From: Puniceicoccales bacterium
Lineage (GTDB): Bacteria; Verrucomicrobiota; Verrucomicrobiia; Opitutales; LL51
NCBI GenBank assembly: GCA_031278845.1
Contig: JAITJQ010000022.1
Span: 1-8,890 of the forward strand
Length of the DNA: 8,890 nucleotides
Direction: 5' to 3'
Both the position numbers and the translations under genes were made by a program. Below, one piece after another: positions 1 to 5,761 of this stretch (its first letter is position 1; each line of letters begins with the position of its first letter). Below the pieces are notes generated by a model. It searched no databases, was not told where the DNA came from, and saw only the letters and a program-made list of their open reading frames with translations.

Positions 1-120
1 GAACGCGCCGGGCTGCACTTTTTGAAGTTTGTTTTTGACCTTGCGGCCGAGCCCGGCGCGGAACGCGCCGGGCTGCACTTTTTGAAGTTTGTTTTTGACC
101 TTGCGGCCGAGCCCCGCGCG
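1..120. repeat. Tandem duplication of a 60-base unit
   Basis: Bases 1-60 and 61-120 are identical except at position 55 (g) versus 115 (c). A third partial copy starts at 121 and diverges after 14 bases, with one mismatch at 125. Each unit joins half of one palindrome (cgcgccgggct) to gcacttttt..., the T-rich spacer and the left arm of the next palindrome. At the unit junction, 50-60 and 64-74 form a perfect 11-bp stem around the loop gaa. The window begins exactly at a unit boundary, so the true copy number to the left is unknown, and an assembly artefact at a repeat edge is possible. Confidence 0.9.
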
Positions 121-141
121 GAACCCGCCGGGCTCGGCCGC
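103..141. repeat. Large hairpin of cluster A (H1 type)
   Basis: Arms 103-120 and 124-141 pair over 18 positions around the loop gaa, with two internal C-C mismatches (115/129 and 119/125). The equivalent hairpin in cluster C is perfect, so two G-to-C changes appear to have damaged this copy. Confidence 0.85.
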
Positions 142-151
142 CGAAGGTGGT

Positions 152-172
152 CAAGGAGTCACTGACTCCTTG
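152..172. repeat. Hairpin caaggagtca / tgactccttg
   Basis: Arms 152-161 and 163-172 are perfect reverse complements around a single central base. The equivalent in cluster C is at 4562-4582. No T-run follows on either strand. Confidence 0.85.
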
Positions 173-177
173 CGGGG

Positions 178-196
178 TGTGGGGCGGAGCCCCACA
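178..196. repeat. Hairpin tgtggggc / gccccaca
   Basis: A perfect 8-bp stem (178-185 with 189-196) with loop gga. It sits in the part of cluster A that is extra relative to cluster C, and has the same cggag loop context as the 4590-4610 hairpin of C. Confidence 0.85.
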
Positions 197-268
197 AACA
201 ACCTCCTTGCGGGAGTCCAGATAGCGGATCCCTCGGGCAGTTGTAAGACATGTGGTGGAACCTCACAA

Positions 269-2161
269 TCACAGACAGTCGACGTAGCGCCTAATGGCTT
301 CAATTTTCCAGGATGACGTTTGATCTCCGATCGTTATTTCCACATCATCGCCGACCTGTTTTGCGAGTAGTGCTTGGGCCAAAGGTGTTTTATAGGAAAG
401 AGCATTATTATCGGGATCGCCATCCCAGGCGCCTAAAATCGCATATTCCGCACTTTCATTGGCTGCATTTGTCAGACAAACGACAGTACCGATGCCCACA
501 ACATCGTCATTTGCCGTAGTAAAGTCAATAATTTGCGCCTTTTTGAGATCGATTTCCAATTGATCGCGCCGCGATAACAAAATACTCTGATCCTGTCTCG
601 CCATTTTGTATTCTGAATTTTCGCTGAGATCGCCATGTTCACGGGCAACTTCGATAGCTTTTTTATTGGCCGGAATTTTTTCATTAACCAACACTTCATA
701 CTCTCTTTTCTTTGCATCGAAGCTCTCTCGGGAAACCATAAGGGAAACATCCATACCCTGTTTATCGGAAAGTTTATCGGAAATTAGCATTTGAACTGCA
801 GGAAATTCTTTAATGAATCGTGCGAACAACAATTTTTTTGTTAGCGAATCAAACCATTGATTTTGCATTAACATTTGGCATAAGCCCCGCGCATGTTCCT
901 CTGTCGCATCGGAAAGTAAATCGCGGATTAGATTGCGATCTTCGCTGACCAGTTCCGCTAAGGGAATCCGTTTTGACGAGGCATTAGTTAACGCTTCCAT
1001 GTCAATGGCTAAAAAAATCGCATTGAGCAATTTATGGCCAATCAATTCCTTGGAAACAATTTCGGAAAATTTTCGCACGTGACGATTCTTGATAATCCAA
1101 TGGAGTACCGGCGATTTCAGGGCGCGTTCGTTTAACCAACGCTTGAAACAATCCCTTAAAAAGTCGTGACAACCGCGCTCGGCGAGAAACAAAATACACT
1201 CATTTGTAAATCTGCCTTGACTATTTTTTAATAAATTCGCACAGCGTGACTCCCATTCATCCGGGAAAGCACAGGTTACTAGGAGTAAAAATCGCCCATA
1301 ATAAATCGAAGGCAATTCTTCAACCAACTTGCCCAAATTGTTACAATCGCGGATTATGGATTCCGGTGTCGGTTCAAAATATTCAATTTCATCGCCGATA
1401 ATTTCCGATAGATCATTGCGAACCCAACAACAAGCTAATCTTTGTGCAATGGATAGACGCTTATCATTTGTTTCGAGAATAGCATTTAAATCATCGACCA
1501 CCTGTTTAATCTCAATGGCAATGGTCTCCTGATTTTCGGGTGGTAGATTCAAAATTTTTGTGGCAATTTCAATTTTTTTGATGGGATCCTTATGCATTTG
1601 AATCTGATCCACTATATCATCCTCGACACTAACGGGCTGTTCCCGCAAAATATAAGTATTGAGACGCTTCGGCGATAGGGTAACCAAAGGATCTTTCGTA
1701 AGTAATTTTTTCACATTGGACCACCAACGACGAAATCCAGACTCGCCGATAATACGCTTAAAAATGAACTCGATTTCACTCAACGCCAATTCTCCGTAGG
1801 GACTATCTTCGATGAGCGAACGAATGAGCATAACTGGCTCGTTTTTAGCCTTCCCTATAATCGCATCGGGATTATTTTTGAATTGTACCAAGATATTATT
1901 ATCGGACAAGATCTCCAATTTTTTAACGCAGAAAACGGGATTCATACGATGCTCCACCTGGTCTTCGAAGACAATTTTTAACACATTTGTCGCGGGCTCA
2001 TAACCTAGAATTTGCCCCAATCCCCAACTTTGATGAACACAATAAGTTCCCTTATTGATATTTTCTAGCTTTTTGAGCTCCCGATCGAGGAGCGGCTGTC
2101 TTCGTGCAATTTGATCAATAACTGTTTTATCCATATGATTTACGTAATATACCCTCTGCAT
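269..2161 (-). CDS. greA: GreA/GreB-family transcription elongation factor with long N-terminal extension
   Basis: The C-terminal part is a Gre transcript-cleavage factor, which enters the RNA polymerase secondary channel and stimulates cleavage of backtracked RNA. Residues about 475-545 form the Gre coiled coil and contain AREHGDLSENSEY; D511 and E514 match the acidic tip residues (D41/E44) of E. coli GreA. Residues about 551-630 are the FKBP-like C-terminal domain, ending with the typical TPLAQALLAKQVGD stretch. Ordinary GreA is about 158 residues. Here some 470 residues precede the Gre part: a small beta-rich segment at 39-86 (SWGLGQILGY...), perhaps KOW/Tudor-like, then a largely helical region of unknown role. 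Chlamydial GreA is similarly long, which suggests a PVC-type architecture. The gene stands alone between repeat clusters A and B. The start is uncertain: M1 has no clear ribosome site, and an in-frame ATG at 2134 (M10) fits better if the promoter at 2164-2192 is real. Confidence 0.93.
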   Translation of the reverse strand: MQRVYYVNHMDKTVIDQIARRQPLLDRELKKLENINKGTYCVHQSWGLGQILGYEPATNVLKIVFEDQVEHRMNPVFCVKKLEILSDNNILVQFKNNPDAIIGKAKNEPVMLIRSLIEDSPYGELALSEIEFIFKRIIGESGFRRWWSNVKKLLTKDPLVTLSPKRLNTYILREQPVSVEDDIVDQIQMHKDPIKKIEIATKILNLPPENQETIAIEIKQVVDDLNAILETNDKRLSIAQRLACCWVRNDLSEIIGDEIEYFEPTPESIIRDCNNLGKLVEELPSIYYGRFLLLVTCAFPDEWESRCANLLKNSQGRFTNECILFLAERGCHDFLRDCFKRWLNERALKSPVLHWIIKNRHVRKFSEIVSKELIGHKLLNAIFLAIDMEALTNASSKRIPLAELVSEDRNLIRDLLSDATEEHARGLCQMLMQNQWFDSLTKKLLFARFIKEFPAVQMLISDKLSDKQGMDVSLMVSRESFDAKKREYEVLVNEKIPANKKAIEVAREHGDLSENSEYKMARQDQSILLSRRDQLEIDLKKAQIIDFTTANDDVVGIGTVVCLTNAANESAEYAILGAWDGDPDNNALSYKTPLAQALLAKQVGDDVEITIGDQTSSWKIEAIRRYVDCL

Positions 2162-2163
2162 TG

Positions 2164-2192
2164 ATTTTTTCGAGACTGGATCACTTTGTCAA
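2164..2192 (-). promoter_or_regulatory. greA: Possible sigma70-type promoter for the greA-like gene
   Basis: On the minus strand a perfect TTGACA (2192-2187) is followed by a 17-base spacer and AAAAAT (2169-2164), which matches the -10 consensus at 4 of 6 positions. Transcription would start near 2157, downstream of the first ATG at 2161, which favours the second ATG at 2134. The -10 is weak, so the call is tentative. Confidence 0.4.
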
Positions 2193-2240
2193 TTATTTTT
2201 TTAATTCTTAGATGCATTTGTTGCCACAGGGCACTTTTAT

Positions 2241-2286
2241 GGAGCTTCGGTTATCCGGAGGGCTTCGGGAGTCCAGAGGGCTTCGG
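2241..2286. repeat. Short direct repeats ggag(gg)cttcgg
   Basis: Three related copies occur: ggagcttcgg at 2241-2250, then gagggcttcgg at 2258-2268 and 2276-2286, the last two 18 bases apart. The gggagtccag between them (2267-2276) recurs in clusters A (211-220) and C (4584-4593), so this block is probably an eroded arm of the same repeat family, at the left edge of cluster B. Confidence 0.65.
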
Positions 2287-2312
2287 TTGCATAGATCCTT
2301 TGAGTTTTCTTA

Positions 2313-2349
2313 GCGGCCAAGCATGCGAAATTTTCGCATGCTTGGCCGC
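2313..2349. repeat. Hairpin H1 of cluster B
   Basis: Arms 2313-2330 and 2332-2349 are 18-base perfect reverse complements. The base gcggcc/ggccgc and the following aaggtc match the H1 hairpins of A and C, while the upper stem (atgcgaaa) is quite different from their ccggcgcg, with both arms altered together. Confidence 0.9.
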
Positions 2350-2360
2350 AAGGTCGAGTT

Positions 2361-2387
2361 AGCCCCCGCGGCTACGCCGCGGGGGCT
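2361..2387. repeat. Hairpin H2 of cluster B (agcccccgcggc)
   Basis: A perfect 12-bp stem, 2361-2372 with 2376-2387, around the loop tac. Cluster C has no counterpart, so it looks like an insertion into, or a loss from, the shared element. Confidence 0.9.
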
Positions 2388-2394
2388 TCAAAAA

Positions 2395-2427
2395 GATGCA
2401 GCCCGGCGCTTCGCGCCGGACTGCATC
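2395..2427. repeat. Hairpin H3 of cluster B
   Basis: Arms 2395-2409 and 2413-2427 pair over 15 positions with one C-A mismatch (2402/2420) around the loop ttc. A decayed relative is recognisable in cluster C at about 4458-4486, and its right half is recognisable in the 60-base units of cluster A. Confidence 0.85.
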
Positions 2428-2435
2428 TCTCGACC

Positions 2436-2478
2436 TTGCGGTTTGTTCCAGTGGCAACGCCACTGGATCAAACCGCAA
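2436..2478. repeat. Hairpin H4 of cluster B
   Basis: Arms 2436-2455 and 2459-2478 are 20 bases long with one mismatch (t versus expected a in the left arm) around the loop aac. It matches H4 of cluster C at 4407-4445, inverted. Confidence 0.9.
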
Positions 2479-2486
2479 ATCCGGGT

Positions 2487-2506
2487 CCAGGGGATGGATC
2501 CCCTGG
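2487..2506. repeat. Hairpin H5 of cluster B (ccaggggat)
   Basis: A 9-base perfect inverted repeat, 2487-2495 with 2498-2506. The counterpart in cluster C is 4377-4396. Confidence 0.85.
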
Positions 2507-2514
2507 TGAGGATT

Positions 2515-2535
2515 CTAAGGGCGCGCAGCCCTTAG
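2515..2535. repeat. Hairpin H6 of cluster B (ctaagggc)
   Basis: A perfect 8-bp stem, 2515-2522 with 2528-2535, at the gatC-side end of cluster B. The counterpart in cluster C (4349-4367) overlaps the gatA stop codon, so H6 marks the gatCA-facing end of both copies. Confidence 0.85.
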
Positions 2536-2598
2536 GTAATCATTGATAAGAAATACAACTTGACCTTTGGGATTTAGTCTGCAGCTTTTAACGAAAAT

Positions 2599-2886
2599 AT
2601 GACAGCTGAACATATCGATATCAATCATATTGCGGCGTTGTGTCGAATTGATCTTTCCGATGAAGAGCGAAAGACGCTTCCCGGCCAAATCGATGCCATG
2701 CTCGCCTACGTACAACAACTGAAGGCAGTGGACGTCCAGGGCGTAGAGCCGACCCTTCATGCATTAGAACTGAGTAATGTTCTACGTGAGGACAAACCGG
2801 GAGAAAATTTTCCCGTAGGGACTGCGTTGATGAATGCTCCGGAGCAAAGAAACAATCAAATTGTAGTCCCTCGAATTGTAGAATAG
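2599..2886 (+). CDS. gatC: Asp/Glu-tRNA(Asn/Gln) amidotransferase subunit C
   Basis: GatC is the small structural subunit of the GatCAB amidotransferase, which converts Glu-tRNA(Gln) and/or Asp-tRNA(Asn) into the correctly amidated tRNA in the cytoplasm. It wraps around and stabilises GatA. At 95 residues it has the usual family length. Visible hallmarks are HIAALCRIDLSDEE near the start (10-23), VEP (49-51), NVLREDKP (60-67), NAPE (79-82) and the closing VPRIVE (90-95). The ATG start gives the normal GatC N-terminus, although no clear Shine-Dalgarno sequence precedes it. The stop lies one base before the gatA start, so the two are surely cotranscribed and probably translationally coupled. 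I could not assign a convincing promoter in the 63 bases between cluster B and the start. Confidence 0.96.
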   Translation: MTAEHIDINHIAALCRIDLSDEERKTLPGQIDAMLAYVQQLKAVDVQGVEPTLHALELSNVLREDKPGENFPVGTALMNAPEQRNNQIVVPRIVE

Positions 2887-2887
2887 T

Positions 2888-4351
2888 ATGGAAAAGCTTT
2901 TTTTTAAATCGGTGGAAGATTTATCGAAAATGTTAGCGCAAAAATCGATATCTTCCGTCGAGCTGACCCGAATTTTTCTCCAACGCATCAAGACCGTGGA
3001 GCCCAAAGTACAGGCATTTCTATCGCTTGACGAAGAAAAATCGCTCAGACAGGCCGAAGCTTCGGACGAACGCCGTTCCAGGGGTCAGGCACTCAGTCCT
3101 CTCGATGGTATTCCTGTAGGTATGAAGGATGTTATTGCGGAAAAGGGTCAACCTTTGACCTGTGCCAGCAAAATTTTGGAACATTACGTTAGTCCTTACG
3201 ATGCAACGGTTACGGAACGTTTACACCGAGCGGGGGCGGTACTCGTGGGACGTTTAAACATGGATGAATTTGCCATGGGATCTTCCACGGAAAATTCGGC
3301 CTACCAAAAGACACGTAATCCTTGGAATTTGGAGTATGTTCCTGGCGGAAGCAGTGGAGGCAGTGCGGCAGCGGTTTGTGCGGGAGAAGTGCCATTGGCT
3401 CTAGGTTCCGATACGGGGGGTTCCATACGTCAGCCGGCGCTCTGCTGCGGGATAACTGGATTAAAACCAACCTATGGCCTCGTTAGCCGATATGGATTAT
3501 CTGCGCTCGCCAGTTCTCTGGATCAAATTGGTCCTTTTGCGCGCAACGTAGCCGATTTAGGATTATTGCTTCAGGTTATTGCCGGACACGATGACCGCGA
3601 TTCGACGAGCTGCAATGTAAAAATTCCCAATTATAGCCAATTCATAACTAAACAGCAACCCTGTCGCATCGGCATTCCCGAGGAGTATTTTTCAGACGGT
3701 ATCGACCTAGAAGTCCGTCAAGCCATTGAAAATGCCATTACATTTTATCGCAAAAATGGTTACTCTATCGTTGATATTTCTTTGCCACATACACCCTACG
3801 CAGTTCCGGTATACTACGTGGTTATGACCGCGGAGGCCTCCTCGAACTTGGCGCGCTTCGATGGTATCCGCTATTCCAGCCGTAGCTCGATGGCAACTAA
3901 TGCAACGGATATTTATTTCAAATCCCGTGAGGAAGGCTTCGGTGCGGAGGTCAAGCGGCGTATCATTTTAGGAACTTATGTATTGAGCAGCGATCACCTT
4001 GATGCCTATTATGTTCGTGCACAAAAGGTGCGGACGCGGATCCGTGAAGATTTTGCCAAAGCATTTGAAACCGTGGATGTTATTTTATCACCCACATCCC
4101 CAACGACGGCATTCAAATTGGGCGAAAAAATAAACGATCCATTATTGATGTATTTGAGCGATATCCACACCGTATCTGTCAATTTGGCTGGATTACCAGG
4201 TCTATCCCTTCCCTGTGGATTTTCGAAAGCAGGCTTACCCATCGGATTCCAACTCATCGGTAAGGCATTCCACGAATCCGAATTACTATCCGTTGCCTAC
4301 CAATTCGAAAGAGTACACGATTTTGTCCAACGCTTTCCTATGGTGGCCTAA
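2888..4351 (+). CDS. gatA: Asp/Glu-tRNA(Asn/Gln) amidotransferase subunit A (glutaminase)
   Basis: GatA is the amidase subunit that hydrolyses glutamine and supplies ammonia, through a channel, to GatB for tRNA-dependent amidation. The 487 residues match the usual family length of about 485. The amidase signature is intact: the catalytic triad reads as K80 (in PVGMKD), S155 (in PGGSSGGSA) and nucleophile S179 (in SDTGGSIRQP), each one residue offset from the S. aureus K79/S154/S178. STENSAYQKTRNPW just before the signature is also typical. It begins one base after the gatC stop, with no separate ribosome site visible. gatB does not follow; a repeat cluster starts on the TAA stop itself, which forms part of a hairpin stem. 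gatB is expected elsewhere in the genome, since GatCA alone cannot transamidate. The C-terminus ends in PMVA with no sign of truncation. Confidence 0.97.
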   Translation: MEKLFFKSVEDLSKMLAQKSISSVELTRIFLQRIKTVEPKVQAFLSLDEEKSLRQAEASDERRSRGQALSPLDGIPVGMKDVIAEKGQPLTCASKILEHYVSPYDATVTERLHRAGAVLVGRLNMDEFAMGSSTENSAYQKTRNPWNLEYVPGGSSGGSAAAVCAGEVPLALGSDTGGSIRQPALCCGITGLKPTYGLVSRYGLSALASSLDQIGPFARNVADLGLLLQVIAGHDDRDSTSCNVKIPNYSQFITKQQPCRIGIPEEYFSDGIDLEVRQAIENAITFYRKNGYSIVDISLPHTPYAVPVYYVVMTAEASSNLARFDGIRYSSRSSMATNATDIYFKSREEGFGAEVKRRIILGTYVLSSDHLDAYYVRAQKVRTRIREDFAKAFETVDVILSPTSPTTAFKLGEKINDPLLMYLSDIHTVSVNLAGLPGLSLPCGFSKAGLPIGFQLIGKAFHESELLSVAYQFERVHDFVQRFPMVA

Positions 4352-4367
4352 GGGCTGCGTGCCCTTA
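4349..4367. repeat. Hairpin H6 of cluster C, overlapping the gatA stop
   Basis: Stem taagggc (4349-4355) with gccctta (4361-4367), loop tgcgt. The left arm begins with the TAA stop codon of gatA. Confidence 0.85.
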
Positions 4368-4376
4368 AAATCCACG

Positions 4377-4396
4377 CCAGGGGATACCTCCCCTGG
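4377..4396. repeat. Hairpin H5 of cluster C
   Basis: A perfect 8-bp stem, ccagggga (4377-4384) with tcccctgg (4389-4396), loop tacc. Confidence 0.85.
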
Positions 4397-4406
4397 ACCT
4401 GGATTT

Positions 4407-4445
4407 GCGGTTTGATCCAGTGGTGATGCCACTGGATCAAACCGC
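4407..4445. repeat. Hairpin H4 of cluster C
   Basis: A perfect 17-bp stem, 4407-4423 with 4429-4445, with loop tgatg. It matches H4 of cluster B inverted, but the tip differs: ggtgatgcc here against ggcaacgcc there. Confidence 0.9.
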
Positions 4446-4512
4446 GAGGTCAGAGACCAGCCCTCGTTGCTTCGCGTCGGACCGCACTTTTTTAAAATTT
4501 GTTTTTGACCTT

Positions 4513-4551
4513 GCGGCCGAGCCCGGCGCGTTCCGCGCCGGGCTCGGCCGC
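4513..4551. repeat. Hairpin H1 of cluster C
   Basis: A perfect 18-bp, nearly all G/C stem, 4513-4530 with 4534-4551, around the loop ttc. This is the strongest structure in the window. The T-rich stretch lies on its left side (4484-4507), so leftward RNA would carry an A-rich tail rather than the U-tract of an intrinsic terminator. Confidence 0.92.
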
Positions 4552-4561
4552 TGAAGGAGGT

Positions 4562-4582
4562 CAAGGAGTCCCTGACTCCTTG
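4562..4582. repeat. Hairpin caaggagtc / gactccttg
   Basis: A perfect 9-bp stem (4562-4570 with 4574-4582) with loop cct, equivalent to 152-172 in cluster A. Confidence 0.85.
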
Positions 4583-4589
4583 CGGGAGT

Positions 4590-4610
4590 CCAGGGGGCGG
4601 AGCCCTCTGG
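4590..4610. repeat. Hairpin ccagggggc / gccctctgg
   Basis: A 9-bp stem (4590-4598 with 4602-4610) with one G-T wobble and loop gga. The aligned block in cluster A (217-236) has lost most of the pairing. Confidence 0.8.
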
Positions 4611-4725
4611 GCAACCGGAGCTTCATAATTGCCTTGACGTTTGTAGGTTTTTGTCATCAATGAGTCTTGTCTTTTGTGAGGGGATTCGATGGTCAGTATT
4701 TGGTAAACTCGTGAAAAGTATTAGC

Positions 4726-5535
4726 ATGAATGAAGAAAGTGCGTTAAGATTTGAGTCTTTGATTATCAATTATAGGGATAGGCGTCTTTTTTCGCTAGGA
4801 AGAGATGGTATTGTACGAGCGGTCAATGGGGTTTCGATGTCGTTAAAGCGGGGAACGATTATGGGGATCGTTGGTGAAAGTGGTAGCGGAAAATCTTCTT
4901 TACTCAAGGCACTTTGTAAATTTATTCCGGTTAAAAGTGGTCATATTTTTATCGAAGGGATTGATGTTACGAAGCTTTCGGGAAGGAAGTTTTTTCCCTA
5001 TCGAAGAAAGATACAGATGATTCCACAGGATTTTTGCGACATATTCAATCCCAAAATGACGATCAAAGAAATTTTATTGGAACCGTTGAAGATTCATTTT
5101 CCGTGTTTGAGTTCTAAGGAAAAGGAGACACGTATTTTAGAATTATTGGAATCGGTTGAATTGGGTGGTGATTTGGTTGGGCGTTTTCCATCGCAGTTGA
5201 GTGGGGGGCAGCGGCAACGCATTTCGATTGCGCGTGCTTTGGCCGTGAATCCTCAAATATTGATTTGTGATGAAATTGTAAGTGCCTGTGATCTACATAC
5301 GCAAAAACAAATTTTGTTGCTTTTGCAAAAACTCAACCGAACTAAAAACCTTACGATGTTATTTGTTTCGCACAATATCGCCGTTGTTGCCTATTTGTGC
5401 CATAATATTACAGTAATGCGTCAGGGACGATTTTTGGAACTTTGCTCTTCGGAAAATTTAGGAATTTCCAACAATAGTTATATGCAAACCTTGATCGATG
5501 CCGTTCCTCGTTTGAAAATGGCAAAAAAGCAATAA
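4726..5535 (+). CDS. Oligopeptide/dipeptide-type ABC transporter ATP-binding protein (DppF/OppF-like)
   Basis: This cytoplasmic nucleotide-binding subunit powers an import-type ABC transporter. All ATPase motifs are present: Walker A GESGSGKS (50-57), Q-loop Q101, signature LSGGQRQR (158-165), Walker B ending D182-E183, D-loop SACD (186-189) and H-loop H216. The tail NSYMQTLIDAVPRL (250-263) is the C-terminal extension typical of the oligopeptide/dipeptide class. The 269-residue form starts at the ATG at 4726, which puts the first beta strand (ALRFESLII) at the usual distance. The frame stays open upstream to an ATG at 4660 and a TTG at 4651, so a start 22-25 codons earlier cannot be excluded; no start has a strong ribosome site. 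A TTGACG at 4634-4639 with a poor -10 could be its promoter. No permease, binding protein or second ATPase adjoins it, so the substrate and partner are unknown. Confidence 0.88.
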   Translation: MNEESALRFESLIINYRDRRLFSLGRDGIVRAVNGVSMSLKRGTIMGIVGESGSGKSSLLKALCKFIPVKSGHIFIEGIDVTKLSGRKFFPYRRKIQMIPQDFCDIFNPKMTIKEILLEPLKIHFPCLSSKEKETRILELLESVELGGDLVGRFPSQLSGGQRQRISIARALAVNPQILICDEIVSACDLHTQKQILLLLQKLNRTKNLTMLFVSHNIAVVAYLCHNITVMRQGRFLELCSSENLGISNNSYMQTLIDAVPRLKMAKKQ

Positions 5536-5733
5536 AAACAATTAACCTATGGGATACAAAGTTTGTCAGTAAGCGAAATAAACTATTGACAAATCTCTGA
5601 AAAATCCTAAGAAATGGATACTTGGTGTTTTGACATGTCGCTTGCTCCCACCCTATGCCCCTAGTTTTGGCGTCATTGGTAATTTTGTCAAGTGATTTGT
5701 GATGACGCATGTGTGAAAAATAAGATTGCGTAT

Positions 5734-5761
5734 TTGCAATAATGGGTTGCATGTATATATA
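5734..5761 (+). promoter_or_regulatory. Candidate promoter for the RodZ-like operon
   Basis: TTGCAA (5734-5739) and TATATA (5756-5761) are separated by 16 bases, each matching 4 of 6 consensus positions. The predicted start near 5768 leaves a leader of about 29 bases. The assignment is tentative because the region is AT-rich. Confidence 0.4.

Larger units (their letters stand above)
15..241. repeat. Palindromic repeat cluster, copy A
   Basis: This GC-rich intergenic cluster lies just beyond the 3' end of the leftward greA-like gene and contains no believable gene. It is related in direct orientation to cluster C, roughly 4483-4614. Both run through a T-rich stretch (gcactttttgaag / gcacttttttaaaa), then gtttttgaccttgcggccgag, a large hairpin, gtcaaggagtc, a second hairpin, and gggagtccag followed by a cggagcc or cggatcc block. 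Compared with C, copy A has an extra tandem 60-base unit on its left and an extra block around 174-210 (hairpin 178-196 plus a second ccttgcgggagtcc-like stretch). Homology was judged by eye. No T-tract follows the hairpins in the greA reading direction, so a classical terminator for greA is not evident. Confidence 0.8.
2313..2535. repeat. Palindromic repeat cluster, copy B (six hairpins)
   Basis: This dense array of six palindromes lies in the divergent gap between greA and gatC. It is collinear with the reverse complement of cluster C: the order H1, degenerate H3, H4, H5, H6 is shared, with matching linkers (aaggtc after H1, aatcc after H4, ggatt before H6). Over the stretch 2465-2534 I count about 7 differences in 70 bases from the reverse complement of C. 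Copy B carries one extra hairpin (2361-2387) absent from C. The remaining bases between greA and gatC are AT-rich and show no gene. Lying between divergent genes, the array cannot act simply as a 3'-end terminator. Confidence 0.85.
4349..4614. repeat. Palindromic repeat cluster, copy C
   Basis: This GC-rich palindrome array fills the gap between gatA and the ABC ATPase gene and holds no believable gene. Its left part (4349-4551) is an inverted copy of cluster B, so gatCA sits between inverted repeats. Its right part (about 4483-4614) is a direct copy of cluster A. In order it contains H6, H5, H4, a decayed H3, a T-rich spacer (cacttttttaaaatttg), a perfect H1, and the hairpins at 4562-4582 and 4590-4610. 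The T-run at about 4485-4490 follows only the decayed H3 stem, so terminator activity for gatA is possible but weakly supported. Confidence 0.85.

Noticed and set aside
89..316. Rightward 75-codon open frame in cluster A
   Set aside because: It translates the palindromic repeat DNA and then overlaps the greA-like gene; proline/glycine-rich with no family resemblance.
2323..2535. Rightward 70-codon open frame in cluster B
   Set aside because: It lies wholly within the hairpin array and has no ribosome site; an artefact of GC-rich repeats with few stops.
2313..2535. CRISPR array
   Set aside because: The repeats are different palindromes without a constant repeat length or unique spacers, and no cas gene is present.
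2560..2598. Promoter for gatC from TTGACC at 2560
   Set aside because: No acceptable -10 hexamer at 16-18 bases; the candidates are at wrong spacing.
4458..4491. Intrinsic terminator for gatA (decayed H3 stem plus T-run)
   Set aside because: The stem has several mismatches and wobbles beyond four to six pairs; too weak to call.
4286..4660. Leftward 124-codon open frame over cluster C
   Set aside because: It reads repeat DNA and the 3' end of gatA on the opposite strand; no recognisable protein features.
4634..4662. Promoter TTGACG with a -10 overlapping the 4660 ATG
   Set aside because: The -10 matches only about 3 of 6 consensus positions; mentioned with the ABC gene but not called.
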